Counted from the first letter of the stretch, positions 1-8,817 are shown. The stretch: DNA of 64,000 nt from Desulfothermus sp964427155 (GCA_964427155.1 CAYRSC010000024.1:248001-312000), one strand, 5' to 3'. Numbers and translations are program-made. The notes: generated by a model not told the origin, from the letters alone.

Positions 1-490
1 TACAGAGCCCTGAAAGGAAAAAATAGAGAAATTTATTGGAAGTTGTAACTGCCCTCCACAAAAAAAACAGGCATGCACTCCCAAAGAATACCAGTGGAGG
101 ATCAATGGTCATTATAGTAGAAAGCGCGGCATTGCCCGGCGTCATAATAGAAAAGAGAGAGGCAAGTAAAGCGGCCCCTTCCCCAAAAAGGTCCCTGGCA
201 AGGAGAAAAACCATCCCCACAGAGGCAGTGGCCAACACAGGGGCAAAGAACCTTACCCCAAATTCATTTATTCCAAATAGCTCAGTGGAGAGATGTATAA
301 GCCAGGCCACTAAAGGGGGTTTACTAAAGTATCCAATATCCAGGTGCCTGGACCAATCCCAATAATATGCCTCATCTGGAACAAGTTGAAGGGGGACCAC
401 GTGAAGGTAGAATAGACGCATAAGCAATATAGCTCCCAGCACCATCCATACCTTAAGGGGAGAGAGAGCTATTATCTTTGAATTATACAT
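1..490 (-). CDS. GT39-family (ArnT-like) membrane glycosyltransferase, partial
   Basis: This is the N-terminal 163 residues of a dolichyl-phosphate-mannose-protein mannosyltransferase/ArnT-type enzyme; the frame is open to the window edge, so the 3' end is missing. What is seen: an N-terminal membrane segment, then the hallmark acidic loop PDEAYYWDW, the FSKPPLVAW motif, and a later IDPPLVFF motif. Enzymes of this family move a sugar from a polyprenyl-phosphate carrier to lipid A or another periplasmic acceptor. The ATG at 490-488 overlaps the end of the upstream LAB_N gene by 8 bp and is preceded by a GGAAAGGGG ribosome site, so the two are probably translationally coupled. The acceptor cannot be told from this part. 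Confidence 0.85.
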   Translation of the reverse strand, partial: MYNSKIIALSPLKVWMVLGAILLMRLFYLHVVPLQLVPDEAYYWDWSRHLDIGYFSKPPLVAWLIHLSTELFGINEFGVRFFAPVLATASVGMVFLLARDLFGEGAALLASLFSIMTPGNAALSTIMTIDPPLVFFGSACLFFLWRAVTTSNKFLYFFLSGLC

Positions 491-767
491 TCCCCTTTCC
501 TTCCATATCCCTCTTCTTTTTTCTATATATAAGATAAAGATTTCTGGAGTAGATAAACAACCCACAGCCCTGCCCAACAATAAACACAGGGTCTTTTCTC
601 CAGATGGCATAGGAAAAAAGTAATATGCCCCCAATAAGACTCAATATCCAAAAACTCACAGGGACAATACTCTCCTTTGCCCTTTCGCTGGCTATCCACT
701 GGACTATAAACCTTGATGCAAATATGGCCTGGGCAACAAATCCCAGTGCCAGCCAGAACCTGTCCAT
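483..767 (-). CDS. LAB_N-domain small membrane protein
   Basis: A 94-residue protein matching the lipid-A-disaccharide synthase N-terminal (LAB_N) domain that also occurs as a stand-alone gene. It shows about three hydrophobic segments and the typical SRFIVQWIASE and KDPVFIVGQ motifs. Stand-alone LAB_N proteins usually lie beside a GT2 polyprenyl-phosphate glycosyltransferase and a GT39 transferase, exactly as here. The gap to the upstream GT2 gene is 16 bp and the 3' end overlaps the GT39 start. Its role is inferred as an accessory or flippase-like partner in lipid-linked sugar transfer; the biochemical function is not established by sequence. Confidence 0.85.
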   Translation of the reverse strand: MDRFWLALGFVAQAIFASRFIVQWIASERAKESIVPVSFWILSLIGGILLFSYAIWRKDPVFIVGQGCGLFIYSRNLYLIYRKKKRDMEGKGNV

Positions 768-783
768 TTATTATATACCCCTT

Positions 784-1521
784 TTACTCTACTATGTTTT
801 CAGAGGATTCCTTAATCACATAGGAAAAGCCTCTAACCCTTATCCACCACACCCCAAATAGGTCCAGGAGGCCCACCCATAGCCTGTTTGAGATCCCATA
901 CTTACTTTTCCCCCTCTCCCTGGGACGATGATTTACCGGGATCTCCACCCAGGTATATCCTTTATAATGAATAAGGGTGGGCAAGAATCTGTGCATCCCC
1001 TTAAAGGGAATAAGGGCAGATAAACAATCCCTCTTAAATGCCCTGGAAGAACATCCCACATCCCTTACCGTCTTTCCAGTAATAAGATTTCTCATTCCAT
1101 TGGCTACCCTAGAAGATAGGCGTCTAATAAGGCTGTCCCTGCGTCTTTGTCTATACCCATTTACCATATCCACCCCCCTTGTTTCTAGCTCTGTAATAAG
1201 GCGGGGGATATCCGCGGGATCATTTTGTCCATCTCCATCTAGGGTAATTATTATCTCACCTCTTACCTCCTTAAACCCTGCCATAAGGGCGGCTGATTGT
1301 CCTACATTTTGTTCAAAAGAGAGATAGCGGTGATGGGGATCCCTCTGGGAAAGGGAACGAAGCAAATACAGGGTGCCATCGGTGGAACCATCATCCACCC
1401 ATAGGCACTCCCATGTATCTCCATAAGGGGCCATTGCCCTATCCACTTCCATGGCCAAAGGCGATATGCATTCCTCTTCATCTTTGACGGGGATCACAAT
1501 AGAATACCGCACATGTCTCAT
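784..1521 (-). CDS. Family 2 glycosyltransferase (polyprenyl-phosphate sugar synthase type)
   Basis: A 245-residue DPM1-like GT2 enzyme expected to transfer a nucleotide-activated sugar to undecaprenyl phosphate on the cytoplasmic face. Seen: the start SIVIPVKDEE, the nucleotide-binding VDDGSTDGT, the DGDGQNDP metal-binding aspartates, and a C-terminal HRPRERGKSKYG motif. Unlike ArnC/GtrB it has no clear pair of C-terminal membrane helices, so it is the short DPM1-type form. It starts at an ATG 9 bp after AGGAGG. It is first in a GT2/LAB_N/GT39 set and lies 40 bp downstream of RNase R. The donor sugar cannot be predicted. Confidence 0.88.
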   Translation of the reverse strand: MRHVRYSIVIPVKDEEECISPLAMEVDRAMAPYGDTWECLWVDDGSTDGTLYLLRSLSQRDPHHRYLSFEQNVGQSAALMAGFKEVRGEIIITLDGDGQNDPADIPRLITELETRGVDMVNGYRQRRRDSLIRRLSSRVANGMRNLITGKTVRDVGCSSRAFKRDCLSALIPFKGMHRFLPTLIHYKGYTWVEIPVNHRPRERGKSKYGISNRLWVGLLDLFGVWWIRVRGFSYVIKESSENIVE

Positions 1522-1561
1522 CTCACTACACCTCCTCCCAGAAAATTCTTAAATTATGGTC

Positions 1562-3685
1562 CTATACCAGTTCCAGGTCTATGTGCTGTCTGTCAATATC
1601 CACCCTAACCACCTTCACCTTCACCTGGGTACCTATTCCAAAAGAAATCCCTGTCCTCTTTCCAGTAACACGCTGATAAGTGTGGTCATAGATATAATAA
1701 TCATCTGCAAGGGAAGAGAGTTTTACCAGGCCCTCTGCCATTGCATAGTCAATCTCTACCCAGAAGCCAAACTCTGCAACAGAGGAGACAATCCCCTCAA
1801 AGGTCTCTCCTATCTTATCTCTTAAAAGTAAGATGGAGATCCTCTTTAGTATTTCCCTCTCTGCTGCAAGGGCCACTCTTTCTCTTCCACTTAAATGCTC
1901 TGCCAGGGTCCTCATCTTTTTAGCTTTAGGTATCTTATAACTGGCAATTCCCAAATAATCCTTGAGGATCCTGTGAACTACAATATCTGAGTATCTTCTA
2001 ATAGGGGAAGTAAAATGACAATAACAATCAGAGGCCAATCCAAAATGACCTATGTTCTTTATATCATAATGGGCCTGCATCATTGACCTCAAAAGGAGTC
2101 TATTTACCAAAAATTCATATCTCTTCCCCTCCACAGCCTTTAAAAGTCCCTGAAGGGCCCGTGGACTTATCTCCTCAGGGAGTTCCTTCACCTCCCCTAG
2201 GGTCTCAAGGAGGAGAAATAGGTTATTCAATTTATCTTCATCAGGCCAGGGGTGAACCCTATACAGACAAGGACACTGGTTTTCTGTCAAAAACAGGGCC
2301 ACCACTTCATTGGCCGCTATCATAAATTCCTCTATTATCTGATGAGCGAAGCTCCTCTCCCTGGGTCTTACGGCCATCTTATCATTTCCCTTCACCTCCA
2401 GCAAAACCTCAGGTTCAGGAATGTCAAAATCCAACGATCCCCTATGCCTCCTCTCTCTATAGAGGATCTGTGCCAGGGTTCTTGCATGAAACAGCATGGT
2501 GGCAATATCTTCTCCTAATCTCTCTATCTCTCTCTTCTCCTGGTCTAAAATGGCCCTTTTTACCTCTTCATAGGTAAGTCTTTTTTTACTCCTTATAACA
2601 GCAGGATAAAACTGGACCCCCCTGATCTCCCCTACCCTCCCATACTCTATCTCCACAACTAACACCAATCGGTCCACCCCAGGATTTAAACTACATAGAC
2701 CTGTGGAGAGGGAGGGAGGAAACATAGGTTCCACAGATGAGGGGAAATAATAGGAATTTCCCCTTTCCCGGGCCTCTCGATCCAGGGCAGAACCAGGATG
2801 CACATAATGACTCACATCTGCAATGGCCACACGGAGCCTAAAACCCTTCCCAAGGGGCTCCACAAAAATGGCATCATCAAAGTCCCTAGCCAGCTTTCCA
2901 TCAATGGTGACAAAATCCAGATGAGTTAAATCCTCTCTTCCTCTCTTATCCTCATGGGAGACCTCTACACCCAAGGACTCTGCCTCCTTTAATACCTCAG
3001 GGGGAAAGGAACGGGGGATGGAATGTAAGATCTTTACTATCTCTTCCTGGACATGGACCTCCTCCACAGACCCAAGCCTTTTGGTGGGCTGGGCAACCAA
3101 AACATGATCCTGTTGAAACTTACCTGGAAGTACCAGGATAACGTCCTGTTCCCTTGCCTCAAAAGGACAGGAGGATAAATCCACTATAAACTCAAAAGGG
3201 ATCTTTACATCAGCGGCCCTACCCAAAAATATATCCCTCCCCACCTCTCGCTCCACTATTACAGGGAGCTCTTCTATCTCCCTCTTTAATATCTTAATTA
3301 TTCTACCTTCCGGATTTTTCCCCCTCCTGGAAGGGAGCAGGGCCACCAATACCCTGTCACCATGCCAGGCATCTTTTAAGTTATCCCTGGCAATATATAT
3401 ATCCTTTCTCCTTCTATCCTGTGGGATCACAAACCCAAAACCCTCAGGATTTAACTGGAGGACCCCTTCAATTAATTCCATCTTTTTTATGAGGCCATAT
3501 GCCCGTCCCCCTGCCAGGGGGAGGACCTTTCCCTCCTCTTCCAATTGAGACAATATCTCCTTGATTATCCCCTTCTCCTTCCTGCTGGGGGAAAACCTTT
3601 TATATATCTCTTTAAGGGGAACGGGACGAGGGTAGGTATAAAAGATCCTGAGGACCTGTTTTTTTGTTATTCTCTTTTTTCCCAT
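1562..3685 (-). CDS. rnr: Ribonuclease R (RNase II/VacB family 3'-5' exoribonuclease)
   Basis: A 707-residue processive 3'-5' exoribonuclease that degrades structured RNA. Domains in order: an N-terminal winged helix (about 1-60), two cold-shock-type OB folds (about 70-220), the RNB catalytic domain (about 240-590) and a C-terminal S1 domain (about 625-707). The four metal-binding aspartates are visible as D262, D268, D270 and D271 in the ARDFDD motif, matching the spacing in E. coli RNase R. The protein is shorter than E. coli RNase R (about 800 residues) mainly because it lacks the long basic C-terminal tail. The glycosyltransferase operon follows 40 bp downstream on the same strand. Confidence 0.95.
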   Translation of the reverse strand: MGKKRITKKQVLRIFYTYPRPVPLKEIYKRFSPSRKEKGIIKEILSQLEEEGKVLPLAGGRAYGLIKKMELIEGVLQLNPEGFGFVIPQDRRRKDIYIARDNLKDAWHGDRVLVALLPSRRGKNPEGRIIKILKREIEELPVIVEREVGRDIFLGRAADVKIPFEFIVDLSSCPFEAREQDVILVLPGKFQQDHVLVAQPTKRLGSVEEVHVQEEIVKILHSIPRSFPPEVLKEAESLGVEVSHEDKRGREDLTHLDFVTIDGKLARDFDDAIFVEPLGKGFRLRVAIADVSHYVHPGSALDREARERGNSYYFPSSVEPMFPPSLSTGLCSLNPGVDRLVLVVEIEYGRVGEIRGVQFYPAVIRSKKRLTYEEVKRAILDQEKREIERLGEDIATMLFHARTLAQILYRERRHRGSLDFDIPEPEVLLEVKGNDKMAVRPRERSFAHQIIEEFMIAANEVVALFLTENQCPCLYRVHPWPDEDKLNNLFLLLETLGEVKELPEEISPRALQGLLKAVEGKRYEFLVNRLLLRSMMQAHYDIKNIGHFGLASDCYCHFTSPIRRYSDIVVHRILKDYLGIASYKIPKAKKMRTLAEHLSGRERVALAAEREILKRISILLLRDKIGETFEGIVSSVAEFGFWVEIDYAMAEGLVKLSSLADDYYIYDHTYQRVTGKRTGISFGIGTQVKVKVVRVDIDRQHIDLELV

Positions 3686-3756
3686 AAAAATCCTAAATGT
3701 TAAGGTCCAGGAAACATAACTTTCCCATTTAAAATAAACAATAACCGAGCCCTATG

Positions 3757-3786
3757 GAGATACCCACAATGGAAAAGAGATGTCAA
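3757..3786 (-). promoter_or_regulatory. Candidate sigma-70 promoter of rnr
   Basis: On the minus strand a perfect TTGACA -35 box (3786-3781) is followed after 18 bp by TATCTC (3762-3757). It lies about 70 bp upstream of the rnr start. The -10 box is weak, so this is tentative. The rest of the 315-bp gap (3686-4000) between rnr and the divergent qrc operon holds only the qrc promoter candidate and no convincing gene. Confidence 0.35.
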
Positions 3787-3903
3787 ATCAATTCTCCCCC
3801 CACTTCCCTTGTGGAGTATCCAGGAAGAAAAACTTATCATAAGTATAGAAAAAACAAGAAAAATATGGAATATGCAAACCACCTCCGTAGCCCTAATCCT
3901 GTT

Positions 3904-3947
3904 TTGACCTTGACAACATTGACTTTTCATGTCTAACTGGTTCCAAT
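3904..3947 (+). promoter_or_regulatory. Candidate promoter region of the qrc operon
   Basis: Three TTGAC-type hexamers lie close together: TTGACC (3904), TTGACA (3910) and TTGACT (3919). The last is followed after 17 bp by TCCAAT (3942-3947), which matches the -10 consensus at four of six positions. This places transcription start about 45 bp before the qrcA GTG. The repeated TTGAC could also be overlapping promoters or a regulator half-site; sequence alone does not decide. Confidence 0.35.
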
Positions 3948-4000
3948 TTATAGAAGTTGTAGTTCTGTTCAACCTTCAGCATCTATAGGGGAGGTCCAGG

Positions 4001-4537
4001 GTGAAAAAGAAAAAGAAAAGTGGGATAATGCCATTACTCTTGGGATTTATAGCCGCCCTGATCCTGGGATGGGGAATCTTTCCACACATAATTTTCTCTA
4101 AACAGGAACAGCCCTTTAACTTCAGCCACAAGGCCCATCTTGCTCAACTGGGAGATTGTAGTGCCTGTCACTATTTTAGAGACGATGGGTCATTTAACGG
4201 GATCCCCTCCCTTGAATCGTGTGCCATGTGTCATTCCCAGGAAATTACAGGCACCCCCGATGAAAAGATCTTTGTGGAGGAATATGTAAAGAAAAACAGA
4301 CAGGTGCCCTGGAAGATATACCAAAAACAGCCAGACAATGTGTATTTTTCTCACATAGCACATAAAAACATACCCTGTACCACCTGTCATCCTGATGTGG
4401 GGCACTCCAAGACCATGCCTGTGTATCTGGTAAATAAACTCACCGGCTATACCCCTTACACCATGAAGATGTATCAATGCGAAAGGTGTCATGCCAAAAA
4501 TCATGTAAGTAATGCGTGTTACATTTGTCATAAATAA
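4001..4537 (+). CDS. qrcA: Multihaem cytochrome c subunit of menaquinone reductase Qrc
   Basis: A 178-residue membrane-anchored c-type cytochrome, the electron-entry subunit of the Qrc complex. In sulfate reducers Qrc takes electrons from the periplasmic type I cytochrome c3 pool, fed by hydrogenases and formate dehydrogenases, to menaquinone. Seen: a lysine-rich N-terminus, one hydrophobic anchor (about 10-31), then five CxxCH haem motifs starting at C53, C74, C126, C160 and C173, plus extra histidines (FSHKAH, FSHIAH) suitable as axial ligands. The Desulfovibrio QrcA is described as hexahaem; only five CxxCH sites are seen here. The GTG start is chosen because GGGGAGG lies 6 bp upstream. 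It begins a four-gene operon. Confidence 0.9.
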   Translation: MKKKKKSGIMPLLLGFIAALILGWGIFPHIIFSKQEQPFNFSHKAHLAQLGDCSACHYFRDDGSFNGIPSLESCAMCHSQEITGTPDEKIFVEEYVKKNRQVPWKIYQKQPDNVYFSHIAHKNIPCTTCHPDVGHSKTMPVYLVNKLTGYTPYTMKMYQCERCHAKNHVSNACYICHK

Positions 4538-4552
4538 AAAGGAGCACTCATC

Positions 4553-6610
4553 ATGGCACTTGATAGAAGAGGATTTTTGAAGTTTGCCATTGGGGGAGCA
4601 GTAGGAACCCTTTTCACTCCCCTCCCATGGAAACTTGCAGATGATGTAGCCATCTGGACCCAGAACTGGCCATGGATCCCCAGAATACCCAGGGGAGAAG
4701 TGAGGAAAAAATACACCCTGGTAAAATATTCCCCTTATGAATACGGGGCATATGTGAATATCATAAACGGTAATGCCATTACCCTCAGTGGAAATAAGGG
4801 GCATTATCTCTCCAGGGGAGGAATAGAGGCAGTGGGGTTATCCAGTGTGGGGCTGTTATATTCCCCTGCAAGAATACGATCTCCCCTCCTGAGAAAAGGA
4901 AATAGATTCATCCCCATAACATGGGAAGAGGGAAAAAAGATACTCATAAAAAAACTAAAGGAGGCAAAAGCACACCCAGATGGAGTGTTTTTTTTAAGCG
5001 GTGATACCACTTCCTCCTCCAACGAGATATTTAGTGCCATAACAACAATGCTGGGCTCTTCCCTCTATTTTTTTGATCCCAGTGATAGACTTACCTACTT
5101 CAAGATATGGAACACCCTATTAAATGGGAACGGAGAGGTTGGCTTTGACCTGGAAAATTCAGACCATGTCCTGGCAGTGGGATGTAATATCTTAAATAGC
5201 TGGGGAACGCCAGTGAGAGCTCAGCGCCTCTTTGGGGAGGATAAATGGGACATCACCTCCATCTCCCCTTTCAAAGATAATACCTCTGCAGTAGCCAAAA
5301 AATGGATATGTGCAGGGGGAAATCAGCTATATAAGGTGGTGTTGGGGATAATCAATGCGGTATTGTCCTTAAAGTCAACAATAGCCTCGGTTGAAGGGAT
5401 GGAGGAGCTTATCTCCTTTGTGAGGCCCTTTACCCCAGAGAGGATATCTGAGGAGACTGGGGTGAATGCAGAGAGCATAAAGGATGAGGCAAAAAGGTTA
5501 GTGAGGGCAAAGTCTCCTCTGGTTATTGGGGGGTCCACCTTTAATGGAGGGCAAGATGAGGCCACAATTACCGCCTGTATGGTCTTAAATATCCTGTTAG
5601 ACCGCATAAACCAGGAAGGGGGTATAAGATGTATACCTAGACCCCCCAAGGTCATTAAACAGGCTACAGATCAACATAAAATCCTTTTGCGGGATATAAT
5701 CACTTTTCTAAAAAAGAAGGGGACAGGGACAATAAAGGTGGGTCTATTTTACCAAACCAATCCATTTTATTCCTTTCCCCCTGAGAGCCTATCTGAACTG
5801 AGGAAGATACCCTATCGCATAAGTTTTTCCACTTTCTTTGACGAAACAGCAAGAGAATCTCACCTCATCCTCCCCTGCTCCCATTTTCTAGAGAGGATGG
5901 ATGATTGTTATACCCCTTTTGGATCTGGTAAGGCCAACTACTCCGTGGCCAACAGGGCAGTTGGACCTATCCATAAGACCAAGTCCATTGCAGAATTCTT
6001 TGTCTCCATCTCCAAAGAGCTGGGAATAGAGATAGGCATAACATCTTATAAGGACCTGCTTAAAACAAAGGCTGAATATTTGGGAGTCAAGCTGGAAAAG
6101 ATGCTAGAAGGAAAGGTATGGGAAGACCCCACAGTCTCTCCCTCCTATGGTATAAGGGTATGGAAGGATGGGATACAAAACCTTTTTGAAAAAAATGCAG
6201 GGGAGAGAGAGGAAAATACACTGGAACTCGTTCCTATCGCCCTCTCCAAGCTGGGCACTCCCATCACAGGCATACCTCCTCTAAACCTGAAGGTCATATA
6301 TGAATATGAACTAAATAGAATGGGGTTTTTCGTGTATCTCTCTCCAAAGACCGCAGCAGATTATCATCTCAAGGAAGGTGATAGGGTAGAGATAAGCTCC
6401 AGGGGAGGAAAGTTCAGGGCCCTGGTAAGGATAGACAGTGGGGTCGCAGAGAATGTTATATGTGCCCCCTTAGGATTTGGACATAAGGGATGGAGTGAGT
6501 TCAACAGAAATAAAGGGGATAATGTGGCAAATGCATTTTATATAAGCCTCAACCCGGCAACAGGAAATTATACCTATAACCAACTAAGGGTAAGGCTTAA
6601 CAAAATCTAA
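4553..6610 (+). CDS. qrcB: Molybdopterin-oxidoreductase-like subunit of Qrc
   Basis: A 685-residue protein of the molybdopterin oxidoreductase superfamily fold, periplasmic. It begins with a twin-arginine-type signal (DRRGFLK followed by a hydrophobic stretch). It has the family's C-terminal dinucleotide-binding-like domain (about 570-685). The four-cysteine iron-sulfur motif usual near the N-terminus of this superfamily is absent: the region after residue 55 (KKYTLVKYSPYEYGAYV) has no cysteine. This fits the known QrcB, which belongs to the superfamily but was reported not to bind molybdenum. Its role is probably structural, within the QrcABC periplasmic arm. It lies 15 bp after qrcA. Confidence 0.9.
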   Translation: MALDRRGFLKFAIGGAVGTLFTPLPWKLADDVAIWTQNWPWIPRIPRGEVRKKYTLVKYSPYEYGAYVNIINGNAITLSGNKGHYLSRGGIEAVGLSSVGLLYSPARIRSPLLRKGNRFIPITWEEGKKILIKKLKEAKAHPDGVFFLSGDTTSSSNEIFSAITTMLGSSLYFFDPSDRLTYFKIWNTLLNGNGEVGFDLENSDHVLAVGCNILNSWGTPVRAQRLFGEDKWDITSISPFKDNTSAVAKKWICAGGNQLYKVVLGIINAVLSLKSTIASVEGMEELISFVRPFTPERISEETGVNAESIKDEAKRLVRAKSPLVIGGSTFNGGQDEATITACMVLNILLDRINQEGGIRCIPRPPKVIKQATDQHKILLRDIITFLKKKGTGTIKVGLFYQTNPFYSFPPESLSELRKIPYRISFSTFFDETARESHLILPCSHFLERMDDCYTPFGSGKANYSVANRAVGPIHKTKSIAEFFVSISKELGIEIGITSYKDLLKTKAEYLGVKLEKMLEGKVWEDPTVSPSYGIRVWKDGIQNLFEKNAGEREENTLELVPIALSKLGTPITGIPPLNLKVIYEYELNRMGFFVYLSPKTAADYHLKEGDRVEISSRGGKFRALVRIDSGVAENVICAPLGFGHKGWSEFNRNKGDNVANAFYISLNPATGNYTYNQLRVRLNKI

Positions 6611-6632
6611 CCAAATAAGTTGAGGGTTGGTC

Positions 6633-7415
6633 ATGTCAGGACTTATGCAGATCCACCACCATTTTAAAGTCAAATGGACCATGGTAATTGATATAGATAA
6701 GTGCACAGGATGCGGGGCATGTGTGGTTGCATGTGAGGCAGAAAACAATATTGCCCCTTCGCCCCTCCCTTTTAACCGTCTAAGAAGCATCCATTGGCTC
6801 ATTATTTACAAACTGACCAATGGGAAAGAGGGGGCCGCGTATGATGAGGCATACCTGCCTCGTCCCTGCATGCAGTGCGGCAATCCTTCCTGTGCCTCTG
6901 TATGTCCGGTGGTGGCAACCACCAAGGACGAGGAAGGGGGGATAGTTAGCCAGATATATCCCAGGTGTATTGGATGCAGATACTGTATGGCCGCCTGTCC
7001 ATATCATGCGCGGGTATTCAACTGGTTTGACCCAGTGTGGCCCCAGGGCATGGACAAGATGATAACCCCCTATGTATCTGTAAGGCCCAGGGGGGTGGTG
7101 GAGAAATGTACCTTTTGTCACCACAGGTATCAAAAGGCAAAGGAGGAAGCCCGTGCAAAGGGAAAGGACCCATTAAAGCTAGAAGAGGGGGCCTATATCC
7201 CTGCGTGTGTGGAGATATGTCCCACAGGGGCCCTTGTCTTTGGAGATGCCATGAATCCAAAACACCAGGTGAGTTCCCTTATAAAAAGTAAATATGCCTT
7301 TAGATTACTTGAAAAATTGGGCACAGAACCCCAGGTATATTACCTAAGCCGACGGAGATGGGTAAGGGAGATGGCGGACAATCATATAAAAAAACAGAAA
7401 AAACAAGAGGGGTAA
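6633..7415 (+). CDS. qrcC: Four-cluster ferredoxin subunit of Qrc
   Basis: A periplasmic iron-sulfur subunit of about 260 residues of the PsrB/NrfC/DmsB type that carries electrons from QrcA toward the QrcD membrane subunit. Four cysteine groups are visible: CTGCGAC..C near the N-terminus, CMQCGNPSC..CP, CIGCRYC..CP, and a split group including CTFCHH and CVEICP. One group may hold a 3Fe-4S cluster, as known for Qrc. An upstream TTG at 6627 is possible, but the ATG at 6633 lies about 6 bp after a GAGGG site and is preferred. There is no signal peptide, so export presumably relies on QrcB's Tat signal, as in related complexes. Confidence 0.9.
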   Translation: MSGLMQIHHHFKVKWTMVIDIDKCTGCGACVVACEAENNIAPSPLPFNRLRSIHWLIIYKLTNGKEGAAYDEAYLPRPCMQCGNPSCASVCPVVATTKDEEGGIVSQIYPRCIGCRYCMAACPYHARVFNWFDPVWPQGMDKMITPYVSVRPRGVVEKCTFCHHRYQKAKEEARAKGKDPLKLEEGAYIPACVEICPTGALVFGDAMNPKHQVSSLIKSKYAFRLLEKLGTEPQVYYLSRRRWVREMADNHIKKQKKQEG

Positions 7416-7421
7416 TTTATC

Positions 7422-8648
7422 ATGAAGGACAGCAAATTTATCCCAGAGGGAGTAGAGAGGTGCCCCTTCCCAAGGTTTATTACTTGGCTTGGATTTCTGG
7501 GACTTATTCTATTGATAGGCATAATAGCGGCCATAAAGATACTATGGAGAGGGTTAGGGGTCACAGGACTCAATAACTATTTTGGGTTTGGCCTCTGGAT
7601 TACCTTTGACCTTGCGGTGATTGCCCTGGGAGCTGGTGCCTTTTTCAGTGGATTCCTCAGATATATTCTACGCATTGATGAACTTAAAAATATTATAAAC
7701 CTGGCAGTAATAATAGGATTTCTCTGTTATTCTGGGGCCATGATGATCCTTGCCCTGGACATTGGACAACCAGCCAGGGCATGGTTTGGTTATTGGCATC
7801 CCAATGTTCATTCCATGCTCACAGAGGTTATCTTCTGTATAACCTGCTATCTCATGGTCTTAACCATTGAATATTTACCTATTATTTTAGAAAATCGTCA
7901 AATAAATAAATCCCCTTTGTGTAAACATATGGCCCATAACTTTCATGTATTCATGCCCCTTTTTGCCGCGGTAGGCACATTTCTTTCCTTCTTCCACCAG
8001 GGCTCACTAGGGGGAATGTACGGAGTATTATTTGCAAGGCCCTTTGTCTTCAGACACGGATTTTTTATCTGGCCCTGGACATTCTTTCTCTTTATCCTCT
8101 CTGCCATTGCGGCAGGGCCAATGTTTACGGTACTTATATGTAGCCTTATAGAAAAATTGACGGGCAAAAGGCTAGTGGAATTTAGAGTGAAAGAGTTAAT
8201 GGGGAAGATATCTGGGATATTACTCTGTATTTATATCTTTTTTAAGATAATAGACACCTGGGCATGGGCCACGGGAGTGCTTCCCAAAATGGGTTTTACC
8301 TTTGATCAGATGTATAATGAGGTATATGGGAAGTGGCTTCTCTGGACAGAACTGGGGGTGTGTGGGGTAGTGCCTGCCATAATGCTAATATTGCCAGGAG
8401 TGAGAAAAAGGTCCTTTCTCCTTCATCTGGCAGGGATACTGGCGTGTGTAGGCATTGTGATAAATCGCTTTGTCTTTACGGTACAGTCCCTGGCGATACC
8501 GGTAATGCCTTTTGATAAGTGGCATGTATATATTCCCAACTGGACAGAATGGGCCACCTCTATTATGGTCCTTGCCTATGGAGCAATAGTGATAAGCCTC
8601 TCTTACAGATATCTGCCCGTCTTTCCTCAAGAAAGACAATTAAATTAA
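7422..8648 (+). CDS. qrcD: NrfD/PsrC-family membrane subunit of Qrc
   Basis: A 408-residue integral membrane protein with about ten hydrophobic helices, the quinone-interacting subunit of Qrc. Seen: a first helix around residues 25-45 and repeated helix pairs across the protein, with conserved-looking sites such as LDIGQPARAWFGYWHPN and HQGSLGGMYG that are typical of NrfD/PsrC proteins. In the characterised Qrc this subunit reduces menaquinone and takes part in proton uptake, so the complex is electrogenic. It starts 6 bp after qrcC with AAGAGGGG upstream. It is the last gene of the operon, closed by a terminator at 8683. Confidence 0.92.
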   Translation: MKDSKFIPEGVERCPFPRFITWLGFLGLILLIGIIAAIKILWRGLGVTGLNNYFGFGLWITFDLAVIALGAGAFFSGFLRYILRIDELKNIINLAVIIGFLCYSGAMMILALDIGQPARAWFGYWHPNVHSMLTEVIFCITCYLMVLTIEYLPIILENRQINKSPLCKHMAHNFHVFMPLFAAVGTFLSFFHQGSLGGMYGVLFARPFVFRHGFFIWPWTFFLFILSAIAAGPMFTVLICSLIEKLTGKRLVEFRVKELMGKISGILLCIYIFFKIIDTWAWATGVLPKMGFTFDQMYNEVYGKWLLWTELGVCGVVPAIMLILPGVRKRSFLLHLAGILACVGIVINRFVFTVQSLAIPVMPFDKWHVYIPNWTEWATSIMVLAYGAIVISLSYRYLPVFPQERQLN

Positions 8649-8682
8649 TTAAGGGATACATCTTGAGCCAGCCAGATTCTAT

Positions 8683-8714
8683 AGGGGTGGTCCAGGGGCC
8701 ACCCCTGTCTTTTT
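8683..8714 (+). terminator. Rho-independent terminator after qrcD
   Basis: An 8-bp perfect stem AGGGGTGG/CCACCCCT with an 8-nt loop is followed by GTCTTTTT. It ends the qrc operon. Confidence 0.85.
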
Positions 8715-8731
8715 AAGGAGAGGTGTTTCCC

Positions 8732-8760
8732 TTGACGTTATTTAACTTTGAGGTTATCTA
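8732..8760 (+). promoter_or_regulatory. Sigma-70 promoter of the rpmH-rnpA operon
   Basis: TTGACG (8732-8737), a 17-bp spacer and TATCTA (8755-8760), 57 bp before the rpmH start. It is well placed after the qrc terminator to drive rpmH-rnpA-yidD-yidC-jag-mnmE. Confidence 0.6.
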
Positions 8761-8817
8761 ACTTTTTTTGTGAATATTTCGGATAACTAACCCATATAAA
8801 AAATAGGAGGATTTTCT

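Noticed and set aside
3700..3972. Open frame of 90 codons on the minus strand between rnr and qrcA
   Set aside because: No ribosome site, odd composition and overlap with both promoter candidates; no family recognised.
4190..4804. Minus-strand open frame of 204 codons across qrcA and qrcB
   Set aside because: It is antisense to CxxCH-bearing qrcA and to qrcB and has no start signal.
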